DNA of 64,000 nt from Haliclystus octoradiatus (GCA_916610825.1 OU744450.1:19212814-19276813), one strand, 5' to 3'; counted from the first letter of the stretch, positions 22,762-37,491 are shown. The notes: a model not told the origin generated them from the letters alone. Made by a program: numbers and translations.

Positions 22762-25700
22762 GTAACATTTGATATTCTCGAAATTCTCTTGTCTGTCTCG
22801 ATTTGACACATGGCCTATGCAAATTTTTGTTTGTTGTTAGCTCAATTAGTAAGATATCACAGTCACCCTTCTGCTCCCAATTCCCAACGTTTGACACTCC
22901 TGAGAGTACATTCTTGCATATCAGTATCAGTTTACTGATGCTCTATATTGAAATATTAAGGATGTCATGTGTAATGTGTTCAAGCAAATCTACTCCTAGG
23001 AGTCCAAGTCTCTAAGATATTTTGAACTCGTCGACCGCTTTTGTTATTTGCAAGTTTTAAATTCTACACCTAGAAGTATTTATGTAAAAGGGTAATTAGG
23101 TATGGTTTCTAATCATCTTACAATTAACCACACACCTTTTTACTATTTTTAGTTATAGATAATGATCTATAGCCTACTTGCTATGATTTTTATGCACTGC
23201 TTGGTTAATTAAATTTGCAGATTCAAAATCTCCTTCACTTTTGTTCTGAAATCTAGAAGTCCATCGTAATTGCATATATAGTTAGCCGTCAGGAGGGGAG
23301 GTCCAACATAAGCAAGGAAAATAACAAACGTAATGGCAAAAGTTAATGATGCGAGATGAAAACAAACAGTTAGCAAACATTAGGATTGTTGCGATCTAAA
23401 TTCTACGCAAAATGAAAAGATACAGAACTTATGAAACTTCAAACATCATCGGAAACTGCAGAGATTGTATAGCTGTTGTTACGGTGTCTGTAACTCGCGT
23501 GGCAAAATTTTTGGCCTGGCTAAATTTTGCGGTTCCTGTCATGTCGTAGCCTGCTCGCAGACTCACTGTCAAAATGTAAATTTGGTAAACAGTAGAGTCT
23601 GCTAACTCGAGGTCAAAAGCTTGCCTTTGCTGAATCAGCACCGGGCGTGGAAAGGTGTAAAAACTATTGTCCTACAAGGGCTGTGATTCGACGCCAAGAT
23701 TTTCTGGCGACGAATCAGCGAAGAGTATTTCAAAGAGATGTTTGGTGGGCTAGGCTGCAATAACTCCCCTTCCTTGTCATTTTTCAGAAAACTTTATACC
23801 TTTCGAAATCGTTTGGAACATTTTCGATAAACTTCAATGCCAAGAATTGAGAATTAATATCATTTCCAAGACATGTTGGAACCATTAACTGTCGTAATTT
23901 GGGTCGTAATTGCATCAATTATTTTTATTTATATCTCTGATTAGTCTCATAAATGTATGAAATGTTTTGGACAGCGTTTTTATTCAAAAGCTATTACAAG
24001 CGGAGAGGCGCGACACAAAAACAACATGGCAAGGAAAATTAATTCAACAAACAACAAACACTTTAGTTCAGCCGCATTATTTAATGGCTATAGAAAGGAA
24101 GCTATTGTTGAGCCACTTTTTTCGTCGTCTTCTTATTTTCATTATGATTACTCTATATTTGCTTCGTTCGTTCGACAAAATAAGTCTATCACGCGGGTAA
24201 TTCAAATTCGTAGCGGCTCAAGTTTAATTCCAATGAAGCATGAATTAATGCAGTAGACCATTTGATCATTACTGATGTTAAATTCGAATTTCAGATTTAT
24301 TGAAAACTAGATATCTTCCCTAAAATTAATTGTGAAATATTAACTGTAAATGAGTTTCAAGTAAATTAATAATAAATATGATTGGAGTCGTTGGTCTTTT
24401 TCTGGGCTTGACTTTCGTGGGCAAGCATTCTTAGCGAAAGCGAGGCAACCAATTTCGACGCCCCGTGCTGATTCAGCAAAGGCAAGCTTTTGTCCTCGAG
24501 TTAGCAGACTCTACTGTTTACCAAGATTACATTTTGACAGTGAGTCTGCGAGCAGGCTAGTCATGTCGTAATTGACGGGGACTTATTTTTCCATGAATTG
24601 TTGAACTTGATTTGACAGGAATTCCATCACACAAAAACGCAATTATTTGTAGGGGTTAGAAAGTTCTGAAATGTTTATCGAAGTCTGTATCAATATCATC
24701 AATGTGATACATACATTGCCTTGAAATTACTAAAAACAAGTTTTCAATTTTTTATTTGAAATTGGTATATATGTTTAATACTCAAATTTAATAATAATTT
24801 TCAAAGAACAAGGCTTGTGTATGACCATCAAAACCAACCTAAAAGTAGTCGATTTCCTCGACATTACTTTCAACCTAGACACCAGAACATTTCAATCTTA
24901 CCAAAAGCCAAACTCTCAGCCCTCTTACATAAACGTCATGTCCAACCATCCACCGAATATAATCAAAGAGCTCACTACCAATGGGATAAACCAACAAATA
25001 TCGGATTTATCCAGCAACGCGGAAATATTCGACAACGCAAAACAGCAATACGATAAGGCATTAAAATGAAGCGGTCACGATCCAATTCTACATTTTAATC
25101 AACGCCCTACATCATTACAAATAACAGCAGGAAAAGAAAAAGGAATGTAATTTGGTTCAACCCAGCATTTAACAAAAGCGTGAAAACAAATATAGGCCAC
25201 ATCTTTCTAAATCTGATAAACAAACATTTTCCGAAAGAACATAAATATAGTAAAACTTTTAATCAAAATAATGTCAAAGTAAGTTGAAGCTGCACGAGAA
25301 ACATGGAAAAAATCATAACAAGCCATAATAGAAAGATCATTACAGATACAGATAAAGAAAAGGAGCGACAAAGTTCAAAAGAATGTAATTGCAGATCCAA
25401 AACAACATGTCCATTTCAAAATAAATGTCAGACAAGGAGCCTCGTTTACATTGCAAAAGTAACGACGGAAGGAGATAAAGAGTTAAATTATATAGGACTA
25501 ACTGAAAGGACGTTCAAAGATCGATACACGCAGCATATGTCATCTTTCGGGAACAGAAAATATAAATTACGCACAAAACTTTCAAAATAGATTTGGCAAC
25601 TAAAGAATTATAACCAAGACTATCAGATCGAATGGGCACCATTATGCAAGGCTGCAACTTACAACAACAAATCAAAACGATGCTACCTCTGTCTGTCCAA

Positions 25701-28700
25701 GAAGTATAATACTATTTGTTCTAAAAAGACACTAATTATGAATAAAAGATCAGAATTAATTTCAAAATGCCGCCATGAAAATAAATTTTACCTATCTAAT
25801 TACAAAGAAGCAAAAACATGATAACTTACGGAAGCATAATAATAAATCCCGTAATTAACAATAGCAACCATTGTAATAATCTGATAAATAGAACAATAGA
25901 ATCTGCATCGTTAGTATGGTTTAAATAGGTTAATGTGTGTATGTTTTTCATTATGTATTCTGTCTGATGACCGTTGAATAATGTGAAACTTTAAGTAACA
26001 GTAAAAATGGTGTGTCTTTCTTAACTCTATTATTATGTTTAATACTGTATATAAAACGGTAAAATCATAAAACATTATATCTGTCATTAATATCATTATT
26101 TAGCAGTCAAATAATGAATGTTTAATAAATCAGAATATTAATAAATTATTCAAGTCTGGAATGAAGTCCCCAACAATTACGACATGAGAGCGACTGCAAA
26201 ATTTAGCCAAGCCAGAACTTTTTTCGTAACATCGAGACGCTAAATATCGTAATACAAAAGGATGATAAATTATGACGTTTTTCCTGTAAACGCACGCAGC
26301 AGGCACGCAAGTTACAGACACCGCTGTTGTCATATCCATTGCTCAAAACAATATCTTCCCACGCAGTACACTTGTTTACAGTAAAGCAGAATACAGAATT
26401 TATGGTTTTATATGTTTTGTAATTTTTTCCGTTATCCGTAAATTTCTTTCTGTTTTCCGTATTTCAAACATGCCCCACAAAAGAACAGCAAGACATGAAG
26501 TCTAGAACATGAAGATTTGAAGTAGCTTTCTGGTTACAAATATTTTATAGAGAATTTGGAGAGATATGCACAAACAACTCACAAACAAACGTTTCGAAGG
26601 AATATATCTTATAGGTTAACAGATTATTGACCGGTTTTGACTCCTGTTAAATGTTAATTGCATAGTAGTGTTTTATGTGGGGTAGGTCAAGCATGGTAGT
26701 CAAATCTTTAGTAGCCATTTTCTTTTTCACCAACATTGAGTTAGTAACAAAGTAGGCTATCAGGGATTATGATACTTGCAAGAAAACTAAAAGTAACGAT
26801 TGCCACTAGTGCGCTGTAAGCCCTTAACAGGGTAAAAACAACGGCAAAAGTGACTTCGACAGACTTTGCATAAAGCATTCAAACATTAAAGTTGTAAAAA
26901 CTTACTGAGTTTTGTGTCTTCTGTTTGTGAGTCTCATAGTGTATTGTGGGATCTGACAGTACTTCTTCTCCTTCTAGGCATATTAAAATACTTTTGCAAT
27001 AGAAAATATTGGCAGATATGAAAATACTTTGGCGCATGTCTTGTGATCAGCAAGGCGTGAAAATTCTTCGATTCAATATAAATTTCTTCATAACAAAAGA
27101 ACTTTAGAGAACAAAGGCAACGCTGTTTATTTTGATTCGAAATTACGTGATTTTTGTTTTTTTAATTGCAATTTATTGGCAATTTATTGCATTTTAAGCT
27201 GTAAAAAGTTATCGTTGACACCGTCAAAGGCCTTCAAATACCCCAGAAACGTATTAGAAGTTTGGAAAGTGCGCCGCAAAGAAGGAGTTTTATAATAATC
27301 AAACAATGGGGATTTTGTCATCGAGACCGTTTGCGTACTATTATAGTAAATAAGGAATTTAAGGAAATTTGATGAAAGAAACATACTGAAGATTATTTTG
27401 CATATTTGATACGGTTTTGCTGTTTACAAGTCTATGTATGTGAGATTTCCTGCAAAAAGAATAACAAAGCTCCATTTTGACAACCTCAAATCAATGACTT
27501 ATATTTTTGTATTTTAATCACTCTTGGAAAGCTAACATAAACTAGCCTATACATCATAATGTGGTTTCTGTGTGTGTGGAATATATATAACAAGCCTTAG
27601 GCTTGCTGCCTGCGCCCAGGGCCAGTCAACCTTCGGCTTCCTCAAAGAGATCACTCGCTCTCTTTAGTAGGCTGCAGTAAAACTTGTCAAAGAGAATGTC
27701 AATAAAACAAAAGAGTCATGAAAAGGAATTAAAAATACAGAACAACACTGATAATGCATTTCAGTTTAATAATTATTCCTTATATACATGTAAACTATAG
27801 TAAAAATGAGATTAAGCTACTCTATTGTGCTACATATTTCAAATCAAATAATTATGGGTTACAGTATGTATAAGTAAATGGTATATGACTACATAGTTCG
27901 AATGGAATAAATATGGATTGTATGTTAGCTTGTGTTTGTGATGTAGACTAAAATGGAGTATTGTTGGATCTGACAGTACCTCTTCCCCTTCTAGGCATAT
28001 TGAAATACTTTTGTGCAAAAATTAAAATAATTTTGCACGTGCATCTAAAATGTTTGCAAAATTGAAACACGTCCACGTCTTAATCAACAAGGCGTGATGG
28101 GAAGATTCTTCAATACAATAGAAATTTCTTCAAAACAAAAGAAAGAGAACAAATGCTACATAGTTTATTTTCATTTCAAAATTACGTGATGTTTTGTTTT
28201 TCGAGCAATTTATTGCATTTTAAGCTGTAAAAATTAGATCCGTAGCTAGATGTAGGCCTTTAGATACTTCAGAAACGTATTACGGTACTCCTCTGTAAAA
28301 TGCGCCGCTGAGGAGGAGTTTGAGTCTAAAGAAACAATGGTCGTTTGGTCACCGACACAGTTTGCGCATTATTATAGTACTGTAAATATAATTTTTTAAT
28401 CAATTCAAACAGTAGGATAATACAATAGTAATGAATGATAAAACAGCCTACTGTTGTCATGTCATTCATGTATATCTCTGTCTGCGATTTGAATTGAAAT
28501 GTTTACGTGAAAAACGTTCCTATAAAAATTTCAGACTGGTTTGCAACGAATGAGGCTTCAAGGTCATGTGTAGTATTATTTGAAACCCTGATCTTCATCA
28601 TCTTTCTTTCGATTCGCATTATTTTTCTCTTGTTTTATCACAGAAATATTCATACAAAATTAAGTTTCTTCTCAAGTTCACTGCTAAAATGTCAACTCAC

Positions 28701-31492
28701 TGAAATGAGATGATCTAGCCCTAAATGAAAAAGCTGATAGAGTCCATTTTGAAAAAAAGCTGATAGAGTTCATTTTGAAAAAAAGCTGATGGAATCCATT
28801 TTGAAAAATTATTTACAAAGACTCAGGTTCCGACAGAAGATTCAGCCTTCTGGCATCCTAGAGGCATTTCAAAAGTTTATTCCGAGTTTTTTGTTGAGGT
28901 TTGACCAGTAAATCATAAAAATATTAATTTTCTTCTGAATTTTTTCTAACCTTCCGGGATCTAGGATTCCAGGATTCCTACTTTTGTCGGACCCTGCAAA
29001 GACTGCAGGTCCGCTTCACCTCTTAACGCGGGTGATGATAATAACAGAATTACATTTGGTTATCATATATAGCCTATAGTCATGATGATATTACACTGTC
29101 AGTTTGATGTTTTTGCTCATTTAGTAACTCAAAACTTGCATCATTATTTGGAATGGATCAAGCATCTTACCAATCAGGCAATTCATCACTGACGTATGTT
29201 GCACCAAAACAACCAAAGCAAAATGGTAATTATACGGGATATTATATTACTTATCAAGCTTAAAGTGTTATATGTTGTGCAAATGCATGGCTGCTATGTG
29301 TCAAGGGTCCGATAAAGTACTGAAAATAAGAAAGATAGCTCACGGAACGCTGGAGAAATTCAAAAGGAGAAGGCATACCCCATTGCAAAAATATTTTGTG
29401 AGTTGATAAACTGTTCATGAACACCTCTCAGACAGTTCATGAAAATTGTTTGCCATCACAGTTGTTTGATTTTTTAGTAGGACTATGGGATAGTTTTAAT
29501 CCACAAGATTTCAGTAGAAAATCAATGTCATTTAGATTGAATTATCATAATATCTTTCTTCAGATTCAACAGCTGCTGAAAGCAAAATTGCAGAAAACAA
29601 GTCTCAAGTATCCGCTCTTTTGCATGCAACTGCCGTTCACACATTTAGATTGTAAGTGATTCTATATTAGTTTGTTTCATTAATGTAATGGAAGGAGAAG
29701 ATGGATAATTCAACGCTATTACAGAGTATAATTCTTGCTTTCTCTCATAGCTGGTTATACAAGACTGATTGGATAGAGCCTAGAGTTTCCTTTTCTGTTT
29801 ACATCTCATCCTAGTTAACATTCATCCGCACATTTATAGGAATGGGAGATGAAATCCCTTTCAAGATTATCATGATTTGGTTAGCCATTTATAAGGAGCC
29901 ATTTTCAGAGTCTGCAATACTACAGGTGTTCCCATCAGAGGAGTTTTAATTTTTTGATTCCGAATCCGAAAAAAGTCTGAGATACCTAGCCAACCCTTGA
30001 ATCCAATCTCTATGTAGAAATATGCAAGCAATTTTCAACTTTGCAATGATTTTTAAGAAATTATAAGAATTGTATTCTAGGATTCAGCTTTAACTCCTGA
30101 TTGGCAAAAAATTTACTCCAGTCTTGCTCCTGTTGAAATGTGGATACTCATACTCCTGTCGGAGTGGCAGTTTGACTCCGGCTCCTGTAAACCTCTGGTC
30201 CCTATCTTCCGCATCTTAGCATCCCTGTCCTGTTTCTGAAAGCTATCATAATCCGTTTATTCCTTTATAGAGTTAATGGTCAATATGTTGGTCAGGGCAA
30301 GTTGGGACTGGCTGTTTTAGGCAATCATGCTGAAAAAGATGTGAGTTGAACATTAATATAATCATCAATATTTATCTTTCAAGTGTTTTAGAGGAAAGCT
30401 TCAAAGCAAACAAAGATGCACCAATGTTTTTGTCATGTGTCCAACCAAAAATTGAGGCAATTAATAATCTGAAACATTAATTGTAGGTTTTGAATATTGG
30501 CAACTTCAGTTGACCATCAGTTTTTAAATCCTCAACAAAATGTAAACATTTCCTGACAAACTTTTCATATGTAGCTTCTGATAAATCATCTGAAATCATC
30601 TATACTTTTAATTTGGAATCTTTTCACACCATTGGCAGGGCCTGGCAAAAGGTTTACTGCTCTTGGATCTTAGAACATTGCAGCATTTGCTTCCAAAGTT
30701 TATCTAGCCTTCTGTAATCTAGGAATGCATGGTCCCAAATTTTGTATGGCTACCATGTTAGGCTACAGCTATTTAAAAGCTAATTTCTTGCTATTACTTT
30801 TGTTTAATTATGAACTTGTATCTAATTGTTATTATTCTTTCTACCATTTCAGTACAAATTGCTTCTGTATGTCAGTCAAAAGAAGCCTGTCGCCTCTTCA
30901 AAAATAACTCCATCATTCTCTTTTATGGTAATTAGGATTATTTAAAACTTTTGTTCTGCATTGATAAAATTCTAAATCTAGCCGTTCTGACTAACCAATG
31001 ACAATGCCCAGGAAATGCTGTTCCAAACTTCAAGCATGAATAGTTTGGTTGATGAAAAATGATTTAAACTGTTTAGAAGGTTTGCTAATATCATATGAAA
31101 GTTTTGAGAATTAAATCAACTTTCATATGCAAGAGTGTAGTATAACTAATAATGTCAAACGAGGGGAGCCCTTGCTGCATCTAAATTAAAGATTTTGTAC
31201 ATTATTGTTTTATTTTCTAGACTCAAAAGAATAATTACGCTAGCTTTTATGACGATCAAGCACAGATGTGGTCAATTTCATTTGATAATGAGAAAGCTTT
31301 TATTGACTTTTGCAAATGGGTATGACAATTAATCAATGATAGGCATTTGAAAGATTTAAAATTAATTTCAAATACAAAATGTCTCTCAGTCTTACCTCTA
31401 TGCAGTATAAACTTTGAACTTGGTAACTCGATAAAATATGCTAATGAATTAAACCCAACTTCCATTAACTTTGAATTCATCATCATCGTCAC

Positions 31493-31563
<71 letters not shown>

Positions 31564-34500
31564 GACAAGACAGTACTTTCCTTCTTCGCCCCTAAATCAA
31601 CTCATGATAAACAAAAGAAATTATTAACAATTAACTTTTTCAGTACAGGGACAATTATGTGCTCAGGTGAGGAATTAGAAAGTTTTATAGATCAACATTT
31701 TTTAAAAATTAATGACTCAATAACTACTGAGAAGCCCCAGGAAAATCTACAGAATGATAAGAAAGGCGTATTTAAACAAGTAACTGGCGCTTTGAGTATG
31801 CAAAACAACAGCGACACTGAAACGGAAATTGACGAAGGAAGTCAGGGCGTATTGACCGACAACAGTTCATCACCATCAGAAATGACATTAGGATGTCCCG
31901 GACCATCAGACAAAGTGATTAGTACGAATGATGACAATTACAAACTTATTTTAGAGCCCTCGAATAATTCCACTTTTGACACAATTATATTAGATAGCGC
32001 AGGTGAACACGAACAATTAAGCCCCAATATTATGTTAAAACGAGGTGAAAGCCTTGGTCATACCAATCAATCGACAACAGTCCCTGAACGAAAACAAATT
32101 ATTGGTATTTCAAAAATTACAGACAAAAAATCAATCGTAGTTGCCGACACAGATCCGATATCACCTAATGAAGATCTGTGGAGGGCATTACGCAACCTGC
32201 AAATTCATGTTTATAATCTCGAGGAAGAGAACTCGGTGTTGAAAGCTAAAGTTGACTCAATTGAAAAACGATTATCTAGCTCAGCTAACGCGGTTAAAGT
32301 AGCAAGAGATAATATACCCAACAATACCATAATTGAAAATAGAAACAGCAAAACAATTCGACAGTCGAAAGGGGAACATTCTCGCACCCAAACAGAAACA
32401 CAAGATCTGTTGATTATTGGAGATTCCCATCTTCGACACATCAACCCAAAACGTATTTCAAAATCGGCCGACGCTAAAAAAATAGTATGTCAAGGAATGG
32501 CCACCCACAAATTTATTTCAGAAATCGAAGACATAGGTAAGACAAAAGATCAATACAAACACATTATCCTACACATCGGATCAAATGACATACACTCACA
32601 ACACCTAGACGTCTCATTGACAGACTATAAAAGAGTAATCGAAACCGCTAAAAAACTGTTTCCACATGCTAAGCTGCATCTGTCATCAGTATTACCTAAA
32701 ACAGATAACCAGAAGACAAATGAGGCGATTGAAGTATTTAACAATGAGATGGAAACTTTCTGCAGAGGAACAAACATTAATTACATCAATCACACAAAAA
32801 CATTCACGATTGTCAAAGACGGACAATCTAAACTCAACCCTAAGTTATATCTTCCAGATAAAACCTATACGAACGAACATGGCACAAAACTCCTTGCCAC
32901 AAATTTTATCAGAAATTTTCACAAAATAGAAACAACTACTTCAGAGCTAAAAGAATTTCAAACATTTACTAACACAAACAGCTCTAATAAATCAGTAATG
33001 TATCAAACAACAGTTCAAACACAACAAACGAATCCTCCTTTATTGACCAATAAGCCCGTGAATACAAACAACGATGTAACAGAAAATATCCAAATCCAAG
33101 AGGAGCGCAAAAATAAAGATGAAAGAAATATGTATAACACACCATACAACGGAGGTAGAGATATGACGTACAATACCGGTAATTTCAACATACAACAAAA
33201 TCATCCGCAACAAAATCAATACCACTTACAACCACAAATGAGACCTATCCACGCAAATCACAACCAGCAAAATCAACAAATAGGCACTAACATGTCAGTA
33301 GGCCCTGGCATGCCATCTGCATACTCACAGCCCCCCAAAAATCCCCCTCCGTTACTTGGGCCATATCAAAATCATAATACAAGAGAAATGATGCCACCGT
33401 ATGGAGGTATTAACCTACCCCACTATAACAACTTTGCACCCCCCCTAATGACCATGCCTCTCAATCAGCAATATTATATACCAATGAGCACACAAAAACA
33501 ATGGAATGACACGCTCTTTTACCCACAAAATCAAATGCATAGATGTTATTAACTACACCATGGCACTACCAATGAAAATATTAAAAAGAATGGAGTACTA
33601 TTGCGTCCAAGCAGATAAGTACTGTACTAATACACTACTAATTATATTACATAAATCAATAGCAGCCTATTATAGTCTACATTTTATTATCGATTTTAGC
33701 ACTAGTCTATACATTCCAATTGAATACAATTTCTACTTACCATATACATATGTAGCAATAAATAAATGTTGCCACAGAAAATGCACTCTTTTCAATATGG
33801 AATCCCAAATTTTTTTATTCCCAAACCAATATGATTACAAAATCAAAAAATCTTAACATTACATTTTGGAATGTCAACGGATTAGGATCCAAGTTTGAGA
33901 ACCCTGATTTTTTAAATATTTTTCAAAATGAAATAATTTTCCTTTGTGAAACATGGTTGAATAATAACAAAACGTATGATATTCCACTTAAAAACCAATA
34001 TACTGCTAATTTCAAAAATAGATCTAAAAAATCCAAAAATAATCTTCGAAATTCAGGAGGAATAATAACTTTAATTAAACATGATATCAAGTGCGGTATC
34101 ACTGAAATACAATCAGAGTCAGATGACATTGTCTGGCTTAAACTTAATAAAACATTCTTTGCATTTGAAAAGGATTTATATATAGGTTTTTTGTACATCA
34201 GCCCCCACGTTTCATCTGTGGACGCTATTCATAAGTCCCATGTTTTTGATATTCTCCAACGTGAACTTATAAACATCCCATGCGATTGTGACGTGGTTCT
34301 TGGGGGTGACTTTAACGCGCGAATAGGCAACGCCCAAGATTTTATCGAAAATGACGAAGATATTTTTTTCGATTTACCATCATCATACGAGCTAGATTTT
34401 GATATTGTTTCTAGAAAATCACGAGACGACACTCGGAATGAATATTGCAGACATTTGATTGATATATGTACAAGTAACCAGCTGAGAATTCTAAATGGTA

Positions 34501-37491
34501 GACTGAAAGGAGATGAAAATGGAGAAATGACCTTTTGTAACGCTAAAGGATCGAGCGTGGTAGATTTTGTACTGGCATCTGAAAAATTATATCTGAATGA
34601 CCAGCATATCCTCAAATCACTTTCTGTTGACCAAGAAGGTTTAATCTATTCTGATCATTGTGCACTGCATCTCAGTTTAACTTTTGACAGTATCATACCA
34701 AAGAATACAGTTAATCCTGATATCTTTACTAATACCAGGCCGTCTCGCTATATTTGGTCGCATGATAGAGTATCAGAGTATAGTGCAAAATTTGACCAAC
34801 TAAAAGTTAGACAGACCCTTCAAGAACTTGAATCGAATATTATCGAAAACGAAGACGACCTCAATAACTTCATAACTACTATAACTGATACATTAACTTT
34901 CTCGTGTGATGGCATTTTCAGGCTAAAATCATTCAGCAAACAGATTTCCAAAAGGCAACCCAAAGCAAATTGGTATACAAAAACATGTTCAGGAATAAAA
35001 TCCCAGCTAAACAACATTATTCGGTTATTAAAAGTCAATCCAAGCAACCCTTACCTACGCGGACGTCTCTTCAAAATGCGTAAAGCTTACAAAACCGAGA
35101 TAAAAAAATCGAAGCAAACTTACAAGGCAACAGTTTTAAATGAAATTAATAATGCTATGTATACCAACAGAAGTAGATTTTGGGAACTTATAAATAATAA
35201 TCTGAAAACACAATCGTCAAACGAAAAAATGCCAAACCCTGAAGATTTACTTCTGCATTTTAAAAAATTACACGAAGATACTCTAACCGTCGATGATTCA
35301 ACTAGCGAAGCATCAATGCCATTACGAGTACCATCATCACCAAGCCTTCTCGATTTTCACGACAGTTCAAATTTAAATCTACCCATAACGGAAGATGAAA
35401 TTCTGACGTCTTTAAAACTTTTGAAAATTCGAAAATCTCCAGGAACTGATGGTGTCCTATCAGAGATGATTCATTGTACGATTGATAAATTTCTAAAAAT
35501 ATACAAAAAACTTTTCAACAACATTTTACAATGCGGTATTTTCCCTCTGGCTTGGAAAGAATCTATGATCTTACCAATTCACAAATCTGGTGACTTACTC
35601 GACCCTTCTAATTATAGAGGAATAAGCTTAACAAGTATCCTTGGTAAACTTTTCTGTATCGTTCTTAACGAAAGACTAAACAATTTTTTGGAAACAAACA
35701 AATTAATTCACCCAACCCAAGGAGGTTTCCAAAAAAGTCGCCGAACAACCGACCATTTATTCTGCTTAAAAACAATCGTTGCAAAATATACAAAAAACCA
35801 TCAAAAGCTATATGCCTGCTTCATTGACCTAAAAAAAGCGTTTGATTCTGTTTGCCAAAAGAGGCTCCTACAAAAACTAGAGCAACTCAATATCACTGGC
35901 AAGTTTTATGACATGATCAAAAGTTTGTACTCTGACAATTCTGCATTCATTATCCATAACAAAAGGCTAACCAAAGCAATCACACCAAACATTGGAGTAA
36001 GGCAAGGTTGCATACTTAGCCCAAATCTCTTTAATATCTTTGTAAATGACCTTGCCAAAACCATCACATGTAATTCCTCTGATCCTATTATCTTGCTAGA
36101 TCAACCATTAAACTGTCTGATGTTTGCAGACGACATTGTTCTTTTTTCTTCCACCCCACAAGGGCTTCAAAACTGTATTAATATAACTTCCCAATATTGT
36201 TCCAAATGGAAACTAAATGTCAACCACGACAAGTCAAAATGTATCGTGTTTTCCAAATTACAACCATCGGGACCTTCGCACAATTTTTATATAGACGGGA
36301 AACAACTTACTTACACTGATAGTTATAAATATCTTGGATTCACATTCCATAGATCATGCAAGCAGATTTTTGGTATAAAAGAGTTATGTAAAAAAGGTGA
36401 AAAGGCCTGGAACATGAGCAGGCGCTCGTTGAAGGGATCCCCCACGAACTACGTTGCTATCCATCATACGCTATATAATACCGTTGTTAAACCAATTCTC
36501 CTCTATGCTTCCGACATTTGGGGAGACACTATAACTAGTGAAGAGAACAACATACTGGAAGCACTGCAAAGAAAAATCATGCGCCAAATGCTGAGCGTAA
36601 AGGGAAATACGAACACCCTAGCAGTAAGAGGAGATCTAGGCATTGCACCACTGCAGATAGACATTAAAGTCACTGTATTGAAGTACTTGCTACGACTGAT
36701 CAACTCCGATCGAAGCACGATTATATATAAATCCTTTTCTGAGCAAATGCTCGATAACTCGCCAACATCTTGGCTAGGAAAAGCTAAATCCTTTCTGTCA
36801 GAAGTCAACATAGACCTTTCATTATTACTATCCAAAGATACTGCTAGTAAATGGAGTAAAAAAAAAATAATCAATACAATCAAAGGAGAGCTAATTGATA
36901 AATATTCTGAAAAATTTAAAAACTTAATCACTAACAGCCTAAACAGATCCAATCAATTAAATTTTTATGCAAATATTTATGAAAATTTTGAATTTCAAAG
37001 TTACCTACTAATACCAAATGCCTCCGCTAGGCGTGCAATAACTAAACTACGAACTAGTGCACATAAACTCGGGGTTCAGACTGGTAGATACTTTGACATT
37101 CCATACCCAGAACGAACATGTAAAATTTGTGATGAAAACTATATTGACGATGAAGTGCACCTTCTGTTTCAATGCATTGATAATACCGATCTACGCGATC
37201 AATTTTTCAAAATAGCTGAAGAAGTATATACAAACTTCAGACAGATTGACACCAAAGAACAGTTAAAGGTTTTGTTTACCAAAGCATCATCCCAAATCAC
37301 AAGAAGACTTGGGATATTTATCTCGAAGTCATTAAAAAAGCGACTTTCTGAAAGTCAAGTTGATGATATTATCTAGCCTGTAGTCATGTAAATAATTTAA
37401 TTGAATATGTATAAATAAGACTACATCTTACAAACCTGTCACACATCCTGTATTTATTTTGGATATATTGACAATAAATGAAACAAACAAA

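Larger units (their letters stand above)
24783..26033 (+). mobile_element. Penelope-like retroelement, 5'-truncated
   Basis: The insertion is bounded by a 13-bp target duplication TATGTTTAATACT (24770-24782 and 26034-26046). It begins inside the reverse transcriptase and continues into a GIY-YIG endonuclease region, followed by a 3' region with a hammerhead-like motif. 5' truncation and a duplication of this size fit target-primed insertion. It lies in FKBP15 intron 1, sense orientation. Confidence 0.85.

Noticed and set aside
22803-23015. Open frame on the plus strand, with a protein-like reading on the minus strand ([17 protein letters not shown])
   Set aside because: The minus reading is interrupted by a stop and I cannot place it in a family. 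It might be a decayed transposon fragment, but the support is too weak to call.
23957-24256. Open frame inside the MULE-like MITE, with a similar frame at 51748-51972
   Set aside because: The two copies are frameshifted relative to each other and the similarity is explained by the shared element, so it is not a conserved protein.
31256-31561. Minus-strand frame with a long poly-methionine run
   Set aside because: It is the reverse reading of the CAT repeat.
31471-31656. Poly-serine N-terminus of LINE ORF1
   Set aside because: The open frame runs through a CAT microsatellite and the target duplication, which are not element coding sequence. The ATG at 31657 is a better start.
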